Source: Candidatus Zhuqueibacterota bacterium 4484_188 | GTDB lineage: Bacteria; Calditrichota; Calditrichia; RBG-13-44-9 | Length of the DNA stretch: 5,765 bases | Assembly: GCA_002049825.1 (NCBI GenBank) | Contig: MVCZ01000114.1 | Location: 1-5,765, forward strand | Direction: 5' to 3' | In this document: piece by piece, positions 1-5,765 of the stretch | How the letters are laid out: each line of letters begins with the position of its first letter | Position numbering within the stretch: the first letter of the stretch is position 1 | Position numbers and translations under genes: made by a program | Notes under the pieces: model-generated | What the model was told of the DNA's origin: nothing | The model's input: only the letters and a program-made list of their open reading frames with translations | Databases searched by the model: none

Positions 1-2
1 CG

Positions 3-56
3 GTTTTGGGAGCCGAACACATTTGCTCAGGAGACCCTTTCGTTTACTCCCAAAAC
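3..56. repeat. Perfect 10-bp inverted repeat in the leader of the lyase gene
   Basis: GTTTTGGGAG at 3-12 is exactly complementary to CTCCCAAAAC at 47-56, with a 34-nt loop between them. As RNA it could form a stem-loop about 105 nt upstream of the lyase start. It is followed by AATTTTG rather than a clean T run, so it is only a weak candidate for a terminator of an upstream gene. It could also be an operator or a leader hairpin. The match is seen directly; the role is unknown. Confidence 0.45.
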
Positions 57-149
57 AATTTTGCCGTCACCCATCAAAAATAATTTCTTCTTGTTCAAAT
101 TGTGTTGTTTCTCCAAATTCAATGGGATTACAGGGCACAGACCTATGTC

Positions 150-154
150 AGGAG
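150..154 (+). promoter_or_regulatory. Shine-Dalgarno site that fixes the lyase start
   Basis: AGGAG lies 8 nt upstream of the ATG at 163. The reading frame is open from the first base of the window, with other possible starts at 61 (TTG) and 145 (ATG). This is the only well-spaced ribosome-binding site, and it places the start at 163. No convincing -35/-10 pair was found upstream. Confidence 0.75.
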
Positions 155-162
155 CGGAAAAA

Positions 163-1806
163 ATGAGTTCAGCAAAGGTAAATCAAGAACGACTAATTTT
201 AGATGGGAATCACCTAACCTTATTGGACGTTGTGCGGTGCGCACGCAAACCCGGGGTTCGTTTCGCCATTTCAGAAGACGCGCTGCCCCGGATTGAAAAA
301 AGCCGGAAATGGGTGGAAAAAGTTCAGCAGAGCGGCGAACCGGTAGTGTATGGTGTGAATACCGGTTTTGGCTCAAAGGCAACAGTCTCAATCAGCCGAA
401 ACAATCTGAAGCAACTTCAGCGAAATCTGATTATGAGCCACTCTGCCGGTACCGGTGCCCCACTCCCCATCGAAGTAGTGCGTGCGGCGATGTTGCTTCG
501 TGCCAACACACTGATCAAAGGGTACTCCGGAATCCGCCTGGCGGTCATTGAAACGCTTTTGCAAATGCTGGAAAAAGGCGTGACACCCTGGATTCCCGAA
601 CAGGGTTCGGTCGGCGCCAGTGGCGATTTAGCCCCGCTATCCCATTTAACCCTGGTGCTGAGCTGTGATCCACATGAAGATGAAAAATCGAACAGCGGGA
701 AAGCTTACTATTTCCACCGGGATATCGAAGAATGGGAATTGCTCTACGGCTGGGAAGCAATGGAATTTGCCGGAATTCCCCGAATTATTTTAGAAGCAAA
801 AGAAGGTCTGGCGCTGAATAACGGCACACAGGTATCTACCGCAATTCTTGCCCTAACAGTTTACGATGTGAATCAATTGGTGAAGAAAGCCGATATTGCT
901 ATGGCAATGAGCCTGGAAGCACTGGAGGGAATTTCGTCGGCGTTCCGCAAGGAAATCCATCAGCTTCGCCCGCATCCCGGGCAAGTAAAAACCGCTCAAA
1001 ATATTCGCCGGTTAACCAGGGGCAGTAAATTGCTGGATCGCCGCCCTGAAAAAGTCCAGGATGCTTACAGCTTACGCTGTCATCCCCAGGTGTTGGCAGG
1101 CGTACGGGATGGGCTTGATTACATTTGCAGAATTTTAGAAATTGAGTTGAATGCCACCAACGACAACCCGGTGATTCTGCCGGAGATTGCCGACCGGAAC
1201 AAAGCTATTTCCGGTGGAAATTTTCATGCTCAGCCAATCGCTTTCGCGGCGGATTTTCTCGCCATACTAGCCAGTGAAATCGGCAGCATTGCCGAGAGGC
1301 GCATTGCCCGTATGTCTGATAAAAACCTGAACGGAGGTTTACCTTCTTTCCTGATATCCAACAGCGGGTTAAGCAGCGGGCTGATGCTGGCGCAATACAC
1401 TGCCGCAGCATTGGCTTCCGAGAACAAATCGCTGGCACACCCGGCCAGCGTGGACTCCATCCCCACTTGTGAAAACCAGGAAGACCACGTCAGCATGGCG
1501 CCGATTGCAGCAAGAAAGGCACGGAAAATTTTACAAAATGTAAGCAAGATTGTCGCCATCGAAATGATCTACGCCGCCCAGGCGCTGGACCTAAGAATGC
1601 AATCAATGAATAAAAATAACGGTTCGGACAACCCGGAAAATATTTTAGGGGAAGGAACAGTAATCGCCTACCGGGAAATCCGAAAACATGTTCCCTTTCT
1701 GGAAGCCGATCGACCGATTTATAAGGACATCGAGGCTGCTGAAAGATTGGTTAACAGCGATACTTTGCTGGAAAAGATAGAATCAGCAGGAATTGATCTG
1801 GTCTAA
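163..1806 (+). CDS. hutH: MIO-type aromatic amino acid ammonia-lyase, histidine ammonia-lyase-like
   Basis: This 547-residue protein belongs to the cytosolic HAL/PAL/TAL family, which removes ammonia from histidine (to urocanate), phenylalanine or tyrosine using an MIO cofactor formed from Ala-Ser-Gly. The ASG triad is at 152-154 within GSVGASGDLAPLSHL. Compared with Pseudomonas HAL, the counterparts of Tyr53, His83, Asn195, Tyr280, Arg283, Phe329 and Glu414 are all present: Y63, H93, N220, Y302, R305, F354 and E440 (in NQEDHVSM). The glutamate and the NGTQ motif favour histidine over tyrosine or phenylalanine. Two features differ: Q357 stands where HAL has Glu in NFHAEP, as in some tyrosine aminomutases, and there are about 15 extra residues around 167-190. 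Its length exceeds the usual ~510 residues. No hutU, hutI or hutG is nearby, so histidine use is inferred. Family membership is near certain; the substrate is less so. Confidence 0.85.
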   Translation: MSSAKVNQERLILDGNHLTLLDVVRCARKPGVRFAISEDALPRIEKSRKWVEKVQQSGEPVVYGVNTGFGSKATVSISRNNLKQLQRNLIMSHSAGTGAPLPIEVVRAAMLLRANTLIKGYSGIRLAVIETLLQMLEKGVTPWIPEQGSVGASGDLAPLSHLTLVLSCDPHEDEKSNSGKAYYFHRDIEEWELLYGWEAMEFAGIPRIILEAKEGLALNNGTQVSTAILALTVYDVNQLVKKADIAMAMSLEALEGISSAFRKEIHQLRPHPGQVKTAQNIRRLTRGSKLLDRRPEKVQDAYSLRCHPQVLAGVRDGLDYICRILEIELNATNDNPVILPEIADRNKAISGGNFHAQPIAFAADFLAILASEIGSIAERRIARMSDKNLNGGLPSFLISNSGLSSGLMLAQYTAAALASENKSLAHPASVDSIPTCENQEDHVSMAPIAARKARKILQNVSKIVAIEMIYAAQALDLRMQSMNKNNGSDNPENILGEGTVIAYREIRKHVPFLEADRPIYKDIEAAERLVNSDTLLEKIESAGIDLV

Positions 1807-1837
1807 AAAATTACTTTCCCGCAACAGTCTCCATCTG

Positions 1838-1879
1838 TTTTACACAAAATTTCATACTAAACATTCAAGCTTGCTTTTT
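1838..1879 (+). repeat. Copy 1 of a dispersed intergenic repeat
   Basis: The 13-mer TTTTACACAAAAT at 1838-1850 recurs exactly at 3538-3550. TCAAGCTTGCTTTTT at 1865-1879 recurs with one mismatch at 3552-3566. The two blocks are 14 nt apart here and 1 nt apart in copy 2. Both copies lie in AT-rich, non-coding DNA in the same orientation. Confidence 0.45.
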
Positions 1880-1916
1880 GCCGGGTAATGATCATCAGAT
1901 TCAATCCGGGCAAAAG
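1875..1916. terminator. Possible hairpin between convergent genes
   Basis: TTTTGCC at 1876-1882 pairs with GGCAAAA at 1909-1915. The stem extends over G1883-T1886 with C1907-A1904 after a one-base bulge (G1908), leaving a 17-nt loop. It lies between the 3' ends of the lyase and the radical-SAM gene, where a two-way terminator would be expected. Neither strand has a proper U-tract after the stem, so termination is only a guess from position. Confidence 0.3.
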
Positions 1917-1961
1917 TAATATTCCGGATACTTTCCTCATCACAAATCCGCGCCCGATTTA

Positions 1962-3113
1962 CTAGGCGCCTCTACTGTTTTCGAAAAACAGACTGTAAAA
2001 GGGATTTTCAAAATCATATTCATCCACCAGTTCGATGTAATCGTCTAACCAGTAGGCTTCCGGGTCCCGTCTGAAAGCCATGAACCGCGCTTTGGTTTCC
2101 GGGTCGGCTGCCCGGTGATAACGGAAGTAAATCAATTCATCCGACATCCCCATAATTTCCACCTTACCGGTAGCGTGCGACATCACGAACCGCGCCCGCT
2201 TTGCCAAGCCGGAACAATGCATTCTCGCCTGTTCAAAAATTTCCAATCCTTCCTCAATGGGTACAGCAAACATTTTGTTTCCCGCAGTCGGTCGACATTG
2301 GAAAACATAGTAGGGCGGAACGCCAATATAGGAGAGCCGGTTGAACAATTCCGCCAGAACAATCGGATCGTCATTCACACCTTTTAACAGCGGTGTCTGA
2401 TTGATGGTAATCACACCCGCTTTTTGCACCATATTCAATGCCTGGATTGCAACAGGGGTTAGTTCCCTCGGGTGATTAAAATGAGCAATTAAATAAATCT
2501 TTTTCTCATCCTGGCTGTACCGTTGCAGCATTCGGACTAATTCAGGGTCATCCAGAATACGATAGGGGTTAAATGCAGGCATTTTTGAACCAATACGAAT
2601 AATCCTGACATGGTCAATTTCCCTGACCTGCCGGATTATGTTTTCCAGCTTCCGGGTCGACATCACCAGCGGATCGCCACCGGTAAGCAGAACATTATTG
2701 ATTTTGGGATGTTGACGAATATATGCTAATCCTTCGGAAATATCCCGTGCCACTTCATCATTGCCCTCGGTAAAGAGCCTTTTACGAAAACAGAACCGGC
2801 AATAGCCGCCACACACATCATTAATAAGCAGCAACGCGGTGTATTCGTACTTGTGTTCCAGACCGGGAACCTTAGTATAAAGGTGTTCGTGGGAAGCATC
2901 CAATTCACCCCACATATCCAATTCCTGAAGACTGGGTATGATAATTCTGCGAATCGGATCCTTCGGATCATTCCAATTAATCAATTGCTGGTAATAACTG
3001 TTGGTTCGGAAAGCAAATTTCTCGGTAACCTGAGATAATACCTGTTTTTCAGCGGAAGATAATTCCGGAATCTTTTTTAATCGGGTTAAATACTTTACTT
3101 TTTTGTTTAACAT
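1962..3113 (-). CDS. KamA-family radical SAM protein (lysine 2,3-aminomutase-like, substrate uncertain)
   Basis: This 383-residue protein has the family's radical-SAM cluster motif, C101-G-G-Y-C105-R-F-C108, followed by R110, the counterpart of the carboxylate-binding Arg134 of clostridial lysine 2,3-aminomutase (LAM). It also has the GGDPL SAM motif at 145-149. K317, in SHATGK, aligns with the PLP lysine (Lys337), in a loop shortened by two residues. The family moves an amino group between C2 and C3 using a 4Fe-4S cluster, SAM and PLP; EpmB relatives act on lysine before attachment to EF-P. Here the two aspartates that bind the lysine side chain are replaced (Asp293 by R274, Asp330 by S312). 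The zinc ligand Cys268 is D249, and the C-terminal Cys cluster is absent. Lysine is therefore an unlikely substrate. The protein is shorter than LAM (~416). No epmA or efp is in view. The start has an excellent ribosome-binding site, and the gene stands alone. Confidence 0.88.
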   Translation of the reverse strand: MLNKKVKYLTRLKKIPELSSAEKQVLSQVTEKFAFRTNSYYQQLINWNDPKDPIRRIIIPSLQELDMWGELDASHEHLYTKVPGLEHKYEYTALLLINDVCGGYCRFCFRKRLFTEGNDEVARDISEGLAYIRQHPKINNVLLTGGDPLVMSTRKLENIIRQVREIDHVRIIRIGSKMPAFNPYRILDDPELVRMLQRYSQDEKKIYLIAHFNHPRELTPVAIQALNMVQKAGVITINQTPLLKGVNDDPIVLAELFNRLSYIGVPPYYVFQCRPTAGNKMFAVPIEEGLEIFEQARMHCSGLAKRARFVMSHATGKVEIMGMSDELIYFRYHRAADPETKARFMAFRRDPEAYWLDDYIELVDEYDFENPFYSLFFENSRGA

Positions 3114-3120
3114 GATTTTT

Positions 3121-3127
3121 CCTCCTT
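3121..3127 (-). promoter_or_regulatory. Shine-Dalgarno site of the KamA-family gene
   Basis: Read on the minus strand, AAGGAGG lies 7 nt before the ATG at 3113. It is a near-perfect anti-16S match and settles the start. A second purine-rich GGAGG lies further upstream, near 3157-3163, but it is not well placed for any real gene. Confidence 0.8.
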
Positions 3128-3537
3128 GAAATTTTTGGCATGTTTTTCAGCTACTTTTCCTCCTACCTATTTCCTTATTTCCCTGGCATAATGAGAAGAA
3201 TTAAAAACATTTTCCAGTTCTCAGAAACTTATCTCCTATTGAAAAGGTCAACACTCCCTTTGGCAGACAGATAATCACATTCGGTTTCGGTTACAGTCAA
3301 GTTCCGAAGGTCCGTGTGATTGCGAAATCTTGAGACTCAGCCTTTGCGAGAAAATGAAGCGGGGAATCAAGTCGTCACATGACAAACAACAAGATGCAGA
3401 GAACTCAAGGCTCGTGCAACCAGCAAGAATTTGAGAGTAATTTGTTGTTCATCATGTTTACTTCCTGTAATCTGATCTTCATAAGTGGTCGATATTCCGC
3501 TGACCAAAATTACACTAATTTAATTAAAAATAAGAAA

Positions 3538-3566
3538 TTTTACACAAAATATCAAGCTTTCTTTTT
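3538..3566 (+). repeat. Copy 2 of a dispersed intergenic repeat
   Basis: TTTTACACAAAAT at 3538-3550 is identical to 1838-1850. TCAAGCTTTCTTTTT at 3552-3566 matches 1865-1879 at 14 of 15 positions and runs on into a longer T tract ending near 3569. The copy lies downstream of the glycosyltransferase 3' end, but in the opposite orientation relative to its neighbouring gene end than copy 1 is to the lyase. Confidence 0.45.
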
Positions 3567-3651
3567 TTTCACATATAAGAAGTCAATCAAGAGTAGGATA
3601 ATCATCAATGATCGTTACAAAAATCAACGTAGCGGTTTCTGTAATACAAAG

Positions 3652-4987
3652 TTATTTGCAGCGAATATTAGTTTTCCGGTAGGATTTGTTCAACAAACCG
3701 CATAAATTGAACGCTAATTCGGTCGCGGCGATATTAGAGCGGAACGAATAGGTTGAATGAAACACCCGTGGGTCTGCCAGCCAGCCAGTTAACACACTTT
3801 GACTCCGGCTGACATCCGGGTAGTCAACCACTTCGCCGGCATTGTTTTCCCACACCAGTCGCGCCAGGTCGCTGTCGAGCGGACAGAGCGCGAATAGGTT
3901 TGTGTAAAGCCAGGTATTCATAAATTCTACCGGGCGTCACGTTTTCACTGCCCGGCAGACCGGTTTGGATTGCCAGGCACAGGGCATCCAGTTGTCGGGC
4001 AAAGCGCAACAGTTCCTGATGCGGCAGGTAATCGACCCATTCCAACAAATCGTCTACATGGTATTCCGAGACCCGGCTTAAAAAATTACCCGCCCATTTT
4101 CCCACAAAAACCAGCCTGAAACGATTTGCCAAATCCGGATCATCGTGTTTCATCCGTGAAAGCGCCTCCAACAAAGAGTACGGTGCATTTCCCTGGGAAT
4201 ACACGGTGCCAAGGATTCCCACTCTAAAAATATCGTCTTTCGGAGGCGTACTTTCTTTCTCCACGTTTGCAAAATCTTCCGGGTCGAATCCGTTGCGAAC
4301 AGCGCGGCATCGTTGCCGGGACAAGAAAGGGTACCGCTCCATGTAATACTGCTGCAAATTGGGATTGACAAAAGCCATACCCGTCGCCCGCCGGACAACG
4401 ATAGCCTCAATTTTCGACTGCAGAAAATCGTGCACCGAAGTCATTTGCGGCAGGTATGGATTATTCGTCCAGGCGTCCCGGAAATCAAGCAGATATGGAA
4501 TTTTTAATAACCGGTTTGCAAAGTAGCCCACCAGCCCGGTAGTAAACGGCGGAAGCGTGGCGACAATCAAATCAACCGGTTGCCGGCGGTGCAAGCGCCG
4601 GATTTTTACCAGTGCGAAAGGTAACCATAACAGCCGGCTGTCCGGTAAAAAAAGATAACCCGCTATTCTGCGCAACAAGTCGCTGCTTTCCCGGCGCTGC
4701 GATTCCGCTGTACTCTTCGGGAGCGGGATTACTTTTTTCAGCAAATAAATTAACCGGAAAGGATCGGCAGAGCCAGTGCGAAGAACGCGGACAGGGGAAG
4801 GAATCTCTTCCAGCAACTTGCCGTCCTGTGCATAGAAGAAACTGGGTTTAACGGTCACAACCGTGAGGTGGTATTGGTTAAAATCCCAATACTTCAGAAA
4901 CTTTAAGACCCGCTGCACACCACCGCCACCCATCGGAGGAAAATAATAGCTCAAAAAAACAATATGCTTTTTACGGACAGTATTCAC
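3652..4987 (-). pseudogene. GT4-like glycosyltransferase with an internal frameshift
   Basis: The protein begins like many family 4-like (GT-B fold) glycosyltransferases: a hydrophobic strand, then YYFPPMGGGGVQR at 14-26 (the glycine-rich acceptor loop). LLDFRDAW is at 166-173, and near the C-terminal nucleotide-sugar region come SENVTPG and GRIYEYL (353-359), then KPI (363-365). After KPI the frame breaks: the original frame runs 22 unrelated residues and stops at 3824. The expected continuation, ALCPLDSDLARLVWENNAGE, lies in the next frame and stays open to a TAA at 3652. Joined, the two parts give about 445 residues, normal for the family. The break fits loss of two T's at about 3890-3900, or one extra base. 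The start is a GTG inside the kinase gene with no ribosome-binding site, suggesting translational coupling. It probably builds surface polysaccharide or glycolipid. Sequencing error is the main alternative to a true pseudogene. Confidence 0.78.
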
Positions 4988-5600
4988 GAATTTGTTTTAC
5001 CAGCTCTTCAAATTTATCGTTTTCCCGCAAGAAATCCACTTCATCAGCATTTACGGTGAGAATGGTGAATGTTTCGCGTGCTTCTTTCATCCAGCGCTCG
5101 TAGGCATGATTTAAATATTCTATATAATCCGGCGAAATAGTCTTCTCAAAATCCCTGCCTCGCTGCTTAATTCGCGACATCAGGACTTTCACCGAGGCTT
5201 TCAGGTAAATAATTAAATCCGGCTTGGGAAGAAAATAAACCATATCTCTGAACAAATCACGGTAGGTGCGGTGATCACGTTCATTCATGTACCCCTGCTC
5301 GTAGAGGGATTTGGCAAAGATTTCCACATCTTCATAAATTGTGCGGTCCTGGATTGCCGGCTGGTTCGAGTCGGCAATCTCTTTTTGCGAGCGAAACCGG
5401 TGTGCCAAAAAATAGATTTGCAAGTTAAAGCTCCAGCGCCGCATATCGGCGTAAAAATCATCCAGGTAAGGATTGTCAATCACACTTTCGTAATATGGAT
5501 TCCATTTGAGGCGTTCGGCTAAATTTCGGGTCAGGGTGGTCTTGCCAACACCAATATTCCCGGCAATTCCCACTAAATAGTTTGTTCTTTTCGCGATCAC
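4971..5600 (-). CDS. Deoxynucleoside kinase (dCK/dGK family)
   Basis: This 209-residue cytosolic enzyme should phosphorylate deoxynucleosides with ATP, the first step of deoxynucleotide salvage. It has the P-loop GNIGVGKTT at 14-22 and the substrate-site E38 followed by DNPYLDDFY at 42-50. WSFNLQIYFLAHRF is at 56-69. The D85-R86 motif of the family (usually E/D-R-S) lies in QDRTIYEDVEIFA, and the arginine-rich lid RIKQRGRDFEK is at 143-153. The length fits bacterial dAK/dGK-type members; which base is preferred cannot be read from the sequence. The start is GTG, chosen for its AAGGAGT site 8 nt upstream. It overlaps the preceding TonB-like stop as GTGA, and its own end overlaps the glycosyltransferase start by 17 nt, so the three reading frames look like one coupled transcript. 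The neighbours do not suggest a shared function. Confidence 0.93.
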   Translation of the reverse strand: MIAKRTNYLVGIAGNIGVGKTTLTRNLAERLKWNPYYESVIDNPYLDDFYADMRRWSFNLQIYFLAHRFRSQKEIADSNQPAIQDRTIYEDVEIFAKSLYEQGYMNERDHRTYRDLFRDMVYFLPKPDLIIYLKASVKVLMSRIKQRGRDFEKTISPDYIEYLNHAYERWMKEARETFTILTVNADEVDFLRENDKFEELVKQIREYCP

Positions 5601-5765
5601 TCGGGAGTACTCCTTTTAAAACGGAACAGCTCTACAATTTTATAACTTACCGGTTTTCCTTTAAATGTTCCGGGTTTATATCGATATTTTTCCAATGCCC
5701 GTTCTGCTGCAACAGTCTACGACAACCTCGATATACACCTCGCCCTCGGTGCCGGTTTTTAGATA
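5597..5765 (-). pseudogene. 3' end of a TonB C-terminal-domain gene, apparently internally deleted
   Basis: The gene enters from the right edge of the window, so its start is not seen. From 5765 the frame reads GTEGEVYIEVVVD, the first strand of a TonB C-terminal domain, and then hits a TAA at 5676-5678. From about 5715 to the TGA at 5597 a different frame reads AAERALEKYRYKPGTFKGKP followed by VSYKIVELFRF, which is the family's final helix and strands (Y/F-K-P-G-T...G-K-P-V). In intact members roughly 20 residues separate these parts; here almost none do, so the break near 5714-5720 looks like a deletion that also shifts frame. TonB domains link an inner-membrane energy source to outer-membrane receptors, and many FCB proteins carry one in other settings. 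The stop overlaps the kinase start (GTGA). An assembly error is possible. Confidence 0.7.
5609..5615 (-). promoter_or_regulatory. Shine-Dalgarno site that fixes the kinase GTG start
   Basis: Read on the minus strand, AAGGAGT lies 8 nt before the GTG at 5600. It lies within the last codons of the TonB-like gene and overlaps a 10-bp perfect palindrome, GGAGTACTCC (5604-5613). It supports a GTG start over any internal ATG. Confidence 0.75.

Larger units (their letters stand above)
3114..3651. other. Gene-poor AT-rich stretch upstream of the KamA-family gene
   Basis: This 538-bp stretch holds no convincing gene. Its plus-strand open frame at 3379-3705 has low-complexity, Lys/Asn/Phe-rich content, no ribosome-binding site, and runs into the 3' end of the glycosyltransferase on the other strand. 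The part at about 3229-3340 is less AT-rich and, on the minus strand, gives a short protein-like open frame (HTDLRNLTVTETECDYL) with no start codon. The part at about 3400-3465 gives a minus-strand ATG-ATG preceded by GGAAG and then an early stop. These may be worn gene remnants. The leader and promoter of the KamA-family gene should lie here, but I cannot point to a clear -35/-10 pair. No tRNA or riboswitch was recognised. Confidence 0.6.

Noticed and set aside
61..162. N-terminal extension of the lyase from TTG 61 or ATG 145
   Set aside because: The extra residues do not resemble any lyase N-terminus, and the only good Shine-Dalgarno site (150-154) points to ATG 163.
1230..1559. 109-codon antisense open frame inside the lyase
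   Set aside because: Shadow of a strongly conserved coding region on the other strand; no ribosome-binding site or family signature.
163..3113. Lyase and KamA-family gene as a shared beta-amino-acid pathway
   Set aside because: They are convergent, separated by a gap with a possible hairpin, and share no visible regulatory signal; the functional link would rest only on both being amino-acid enzymes.
3049..3141. Possible 30-codon upstream reading frame overlapping the start of the KamA-family gene (minus strand, ATG at 3141)
   Set aside because: The nearest GGAGG is too far upstream, and the peptide is Lys/Arg-rich with no recognisable features; the KamA start has its own ideal site.
3379..3705. 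108-codon open frame on the plus strand
   Set aside because: Low-complexity composition typical of translated AT-rich DNA, no ribosome-binding site, no recognisable motif, and it overlaps the 3' end of the glycosyltransferase on the opposite strand.
5604..5613. Palindrome GGAGTACTCC as an operator controlling the kinase
   Set aside because: Ten bases with no loop, lying inside coding sequence and over the Shine-Dalgarno site; too short to argue for a regulator site.

Overview
This window looks like chromosome from a free-living bacterium with moderate GC content. It carries genes for amino-acid and nucleotide metabolism and for the cell envelope, and no complete mobile element, CRISPR array, tRNA or rRNA is visible. 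A deoxynucleoside kinase, a TonB-type protein and a GT4-like sugar transferase side by side fit the Bacteroidota/Calditrichota (FCB) side of the tree. Three genes have strong Shine-Dalgarno sites (AGGAG, AAGGAGG, AAGGAGT), which is unusual for true Bacteroidota and leans toward a Calditrichota- or KSB1-like lineage. That placement is an inference.

Layout: bases 1-162 are a leader with a perfect 10-bp inverted repeat. On the plus strand, 163-1806 encodes a MIO-type aromatic amino acid ammonia-lyase with every catalytic residue of histidine ammonia-lyase (HAL). A 155-bp gap follows, with a weak hairpin between convergent genes. On the minus strand, 1962-3113 encodes a radical-SAM protein of the lysine 2,3-aminomutase (KamA) family whose lysine-recognition residues are replaced. 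Bases 3114-3651 hold no convincing gene, but include half of a dispersed repeat and possible coding relics.

The right part is a tightly packed minus-strand cluster, read from right to left: the 3' end of a TonB C-terminal-domain gene that appears internally deleted (5597-5765), a deoxynucleoside kinase (4971-5600, sharing GTGA with the preceding stop), and a GT4-like glycosyltransferase (3652-4987, starting 17 nt inside the kinase) that is frameshifted near 3890-3900.

The lyase and the aminomutase homologue both act on amino-acid alpha-amino chemistry, but they are convergent and separately expressed, so no shared pathway is shown. I found no clear new multi-gene system. The points most worth checking are the altered substrate pocket of the KamA homologue, the two damaged genes in the right-hand cluster, and the repeat shared by the two intergenic regions.
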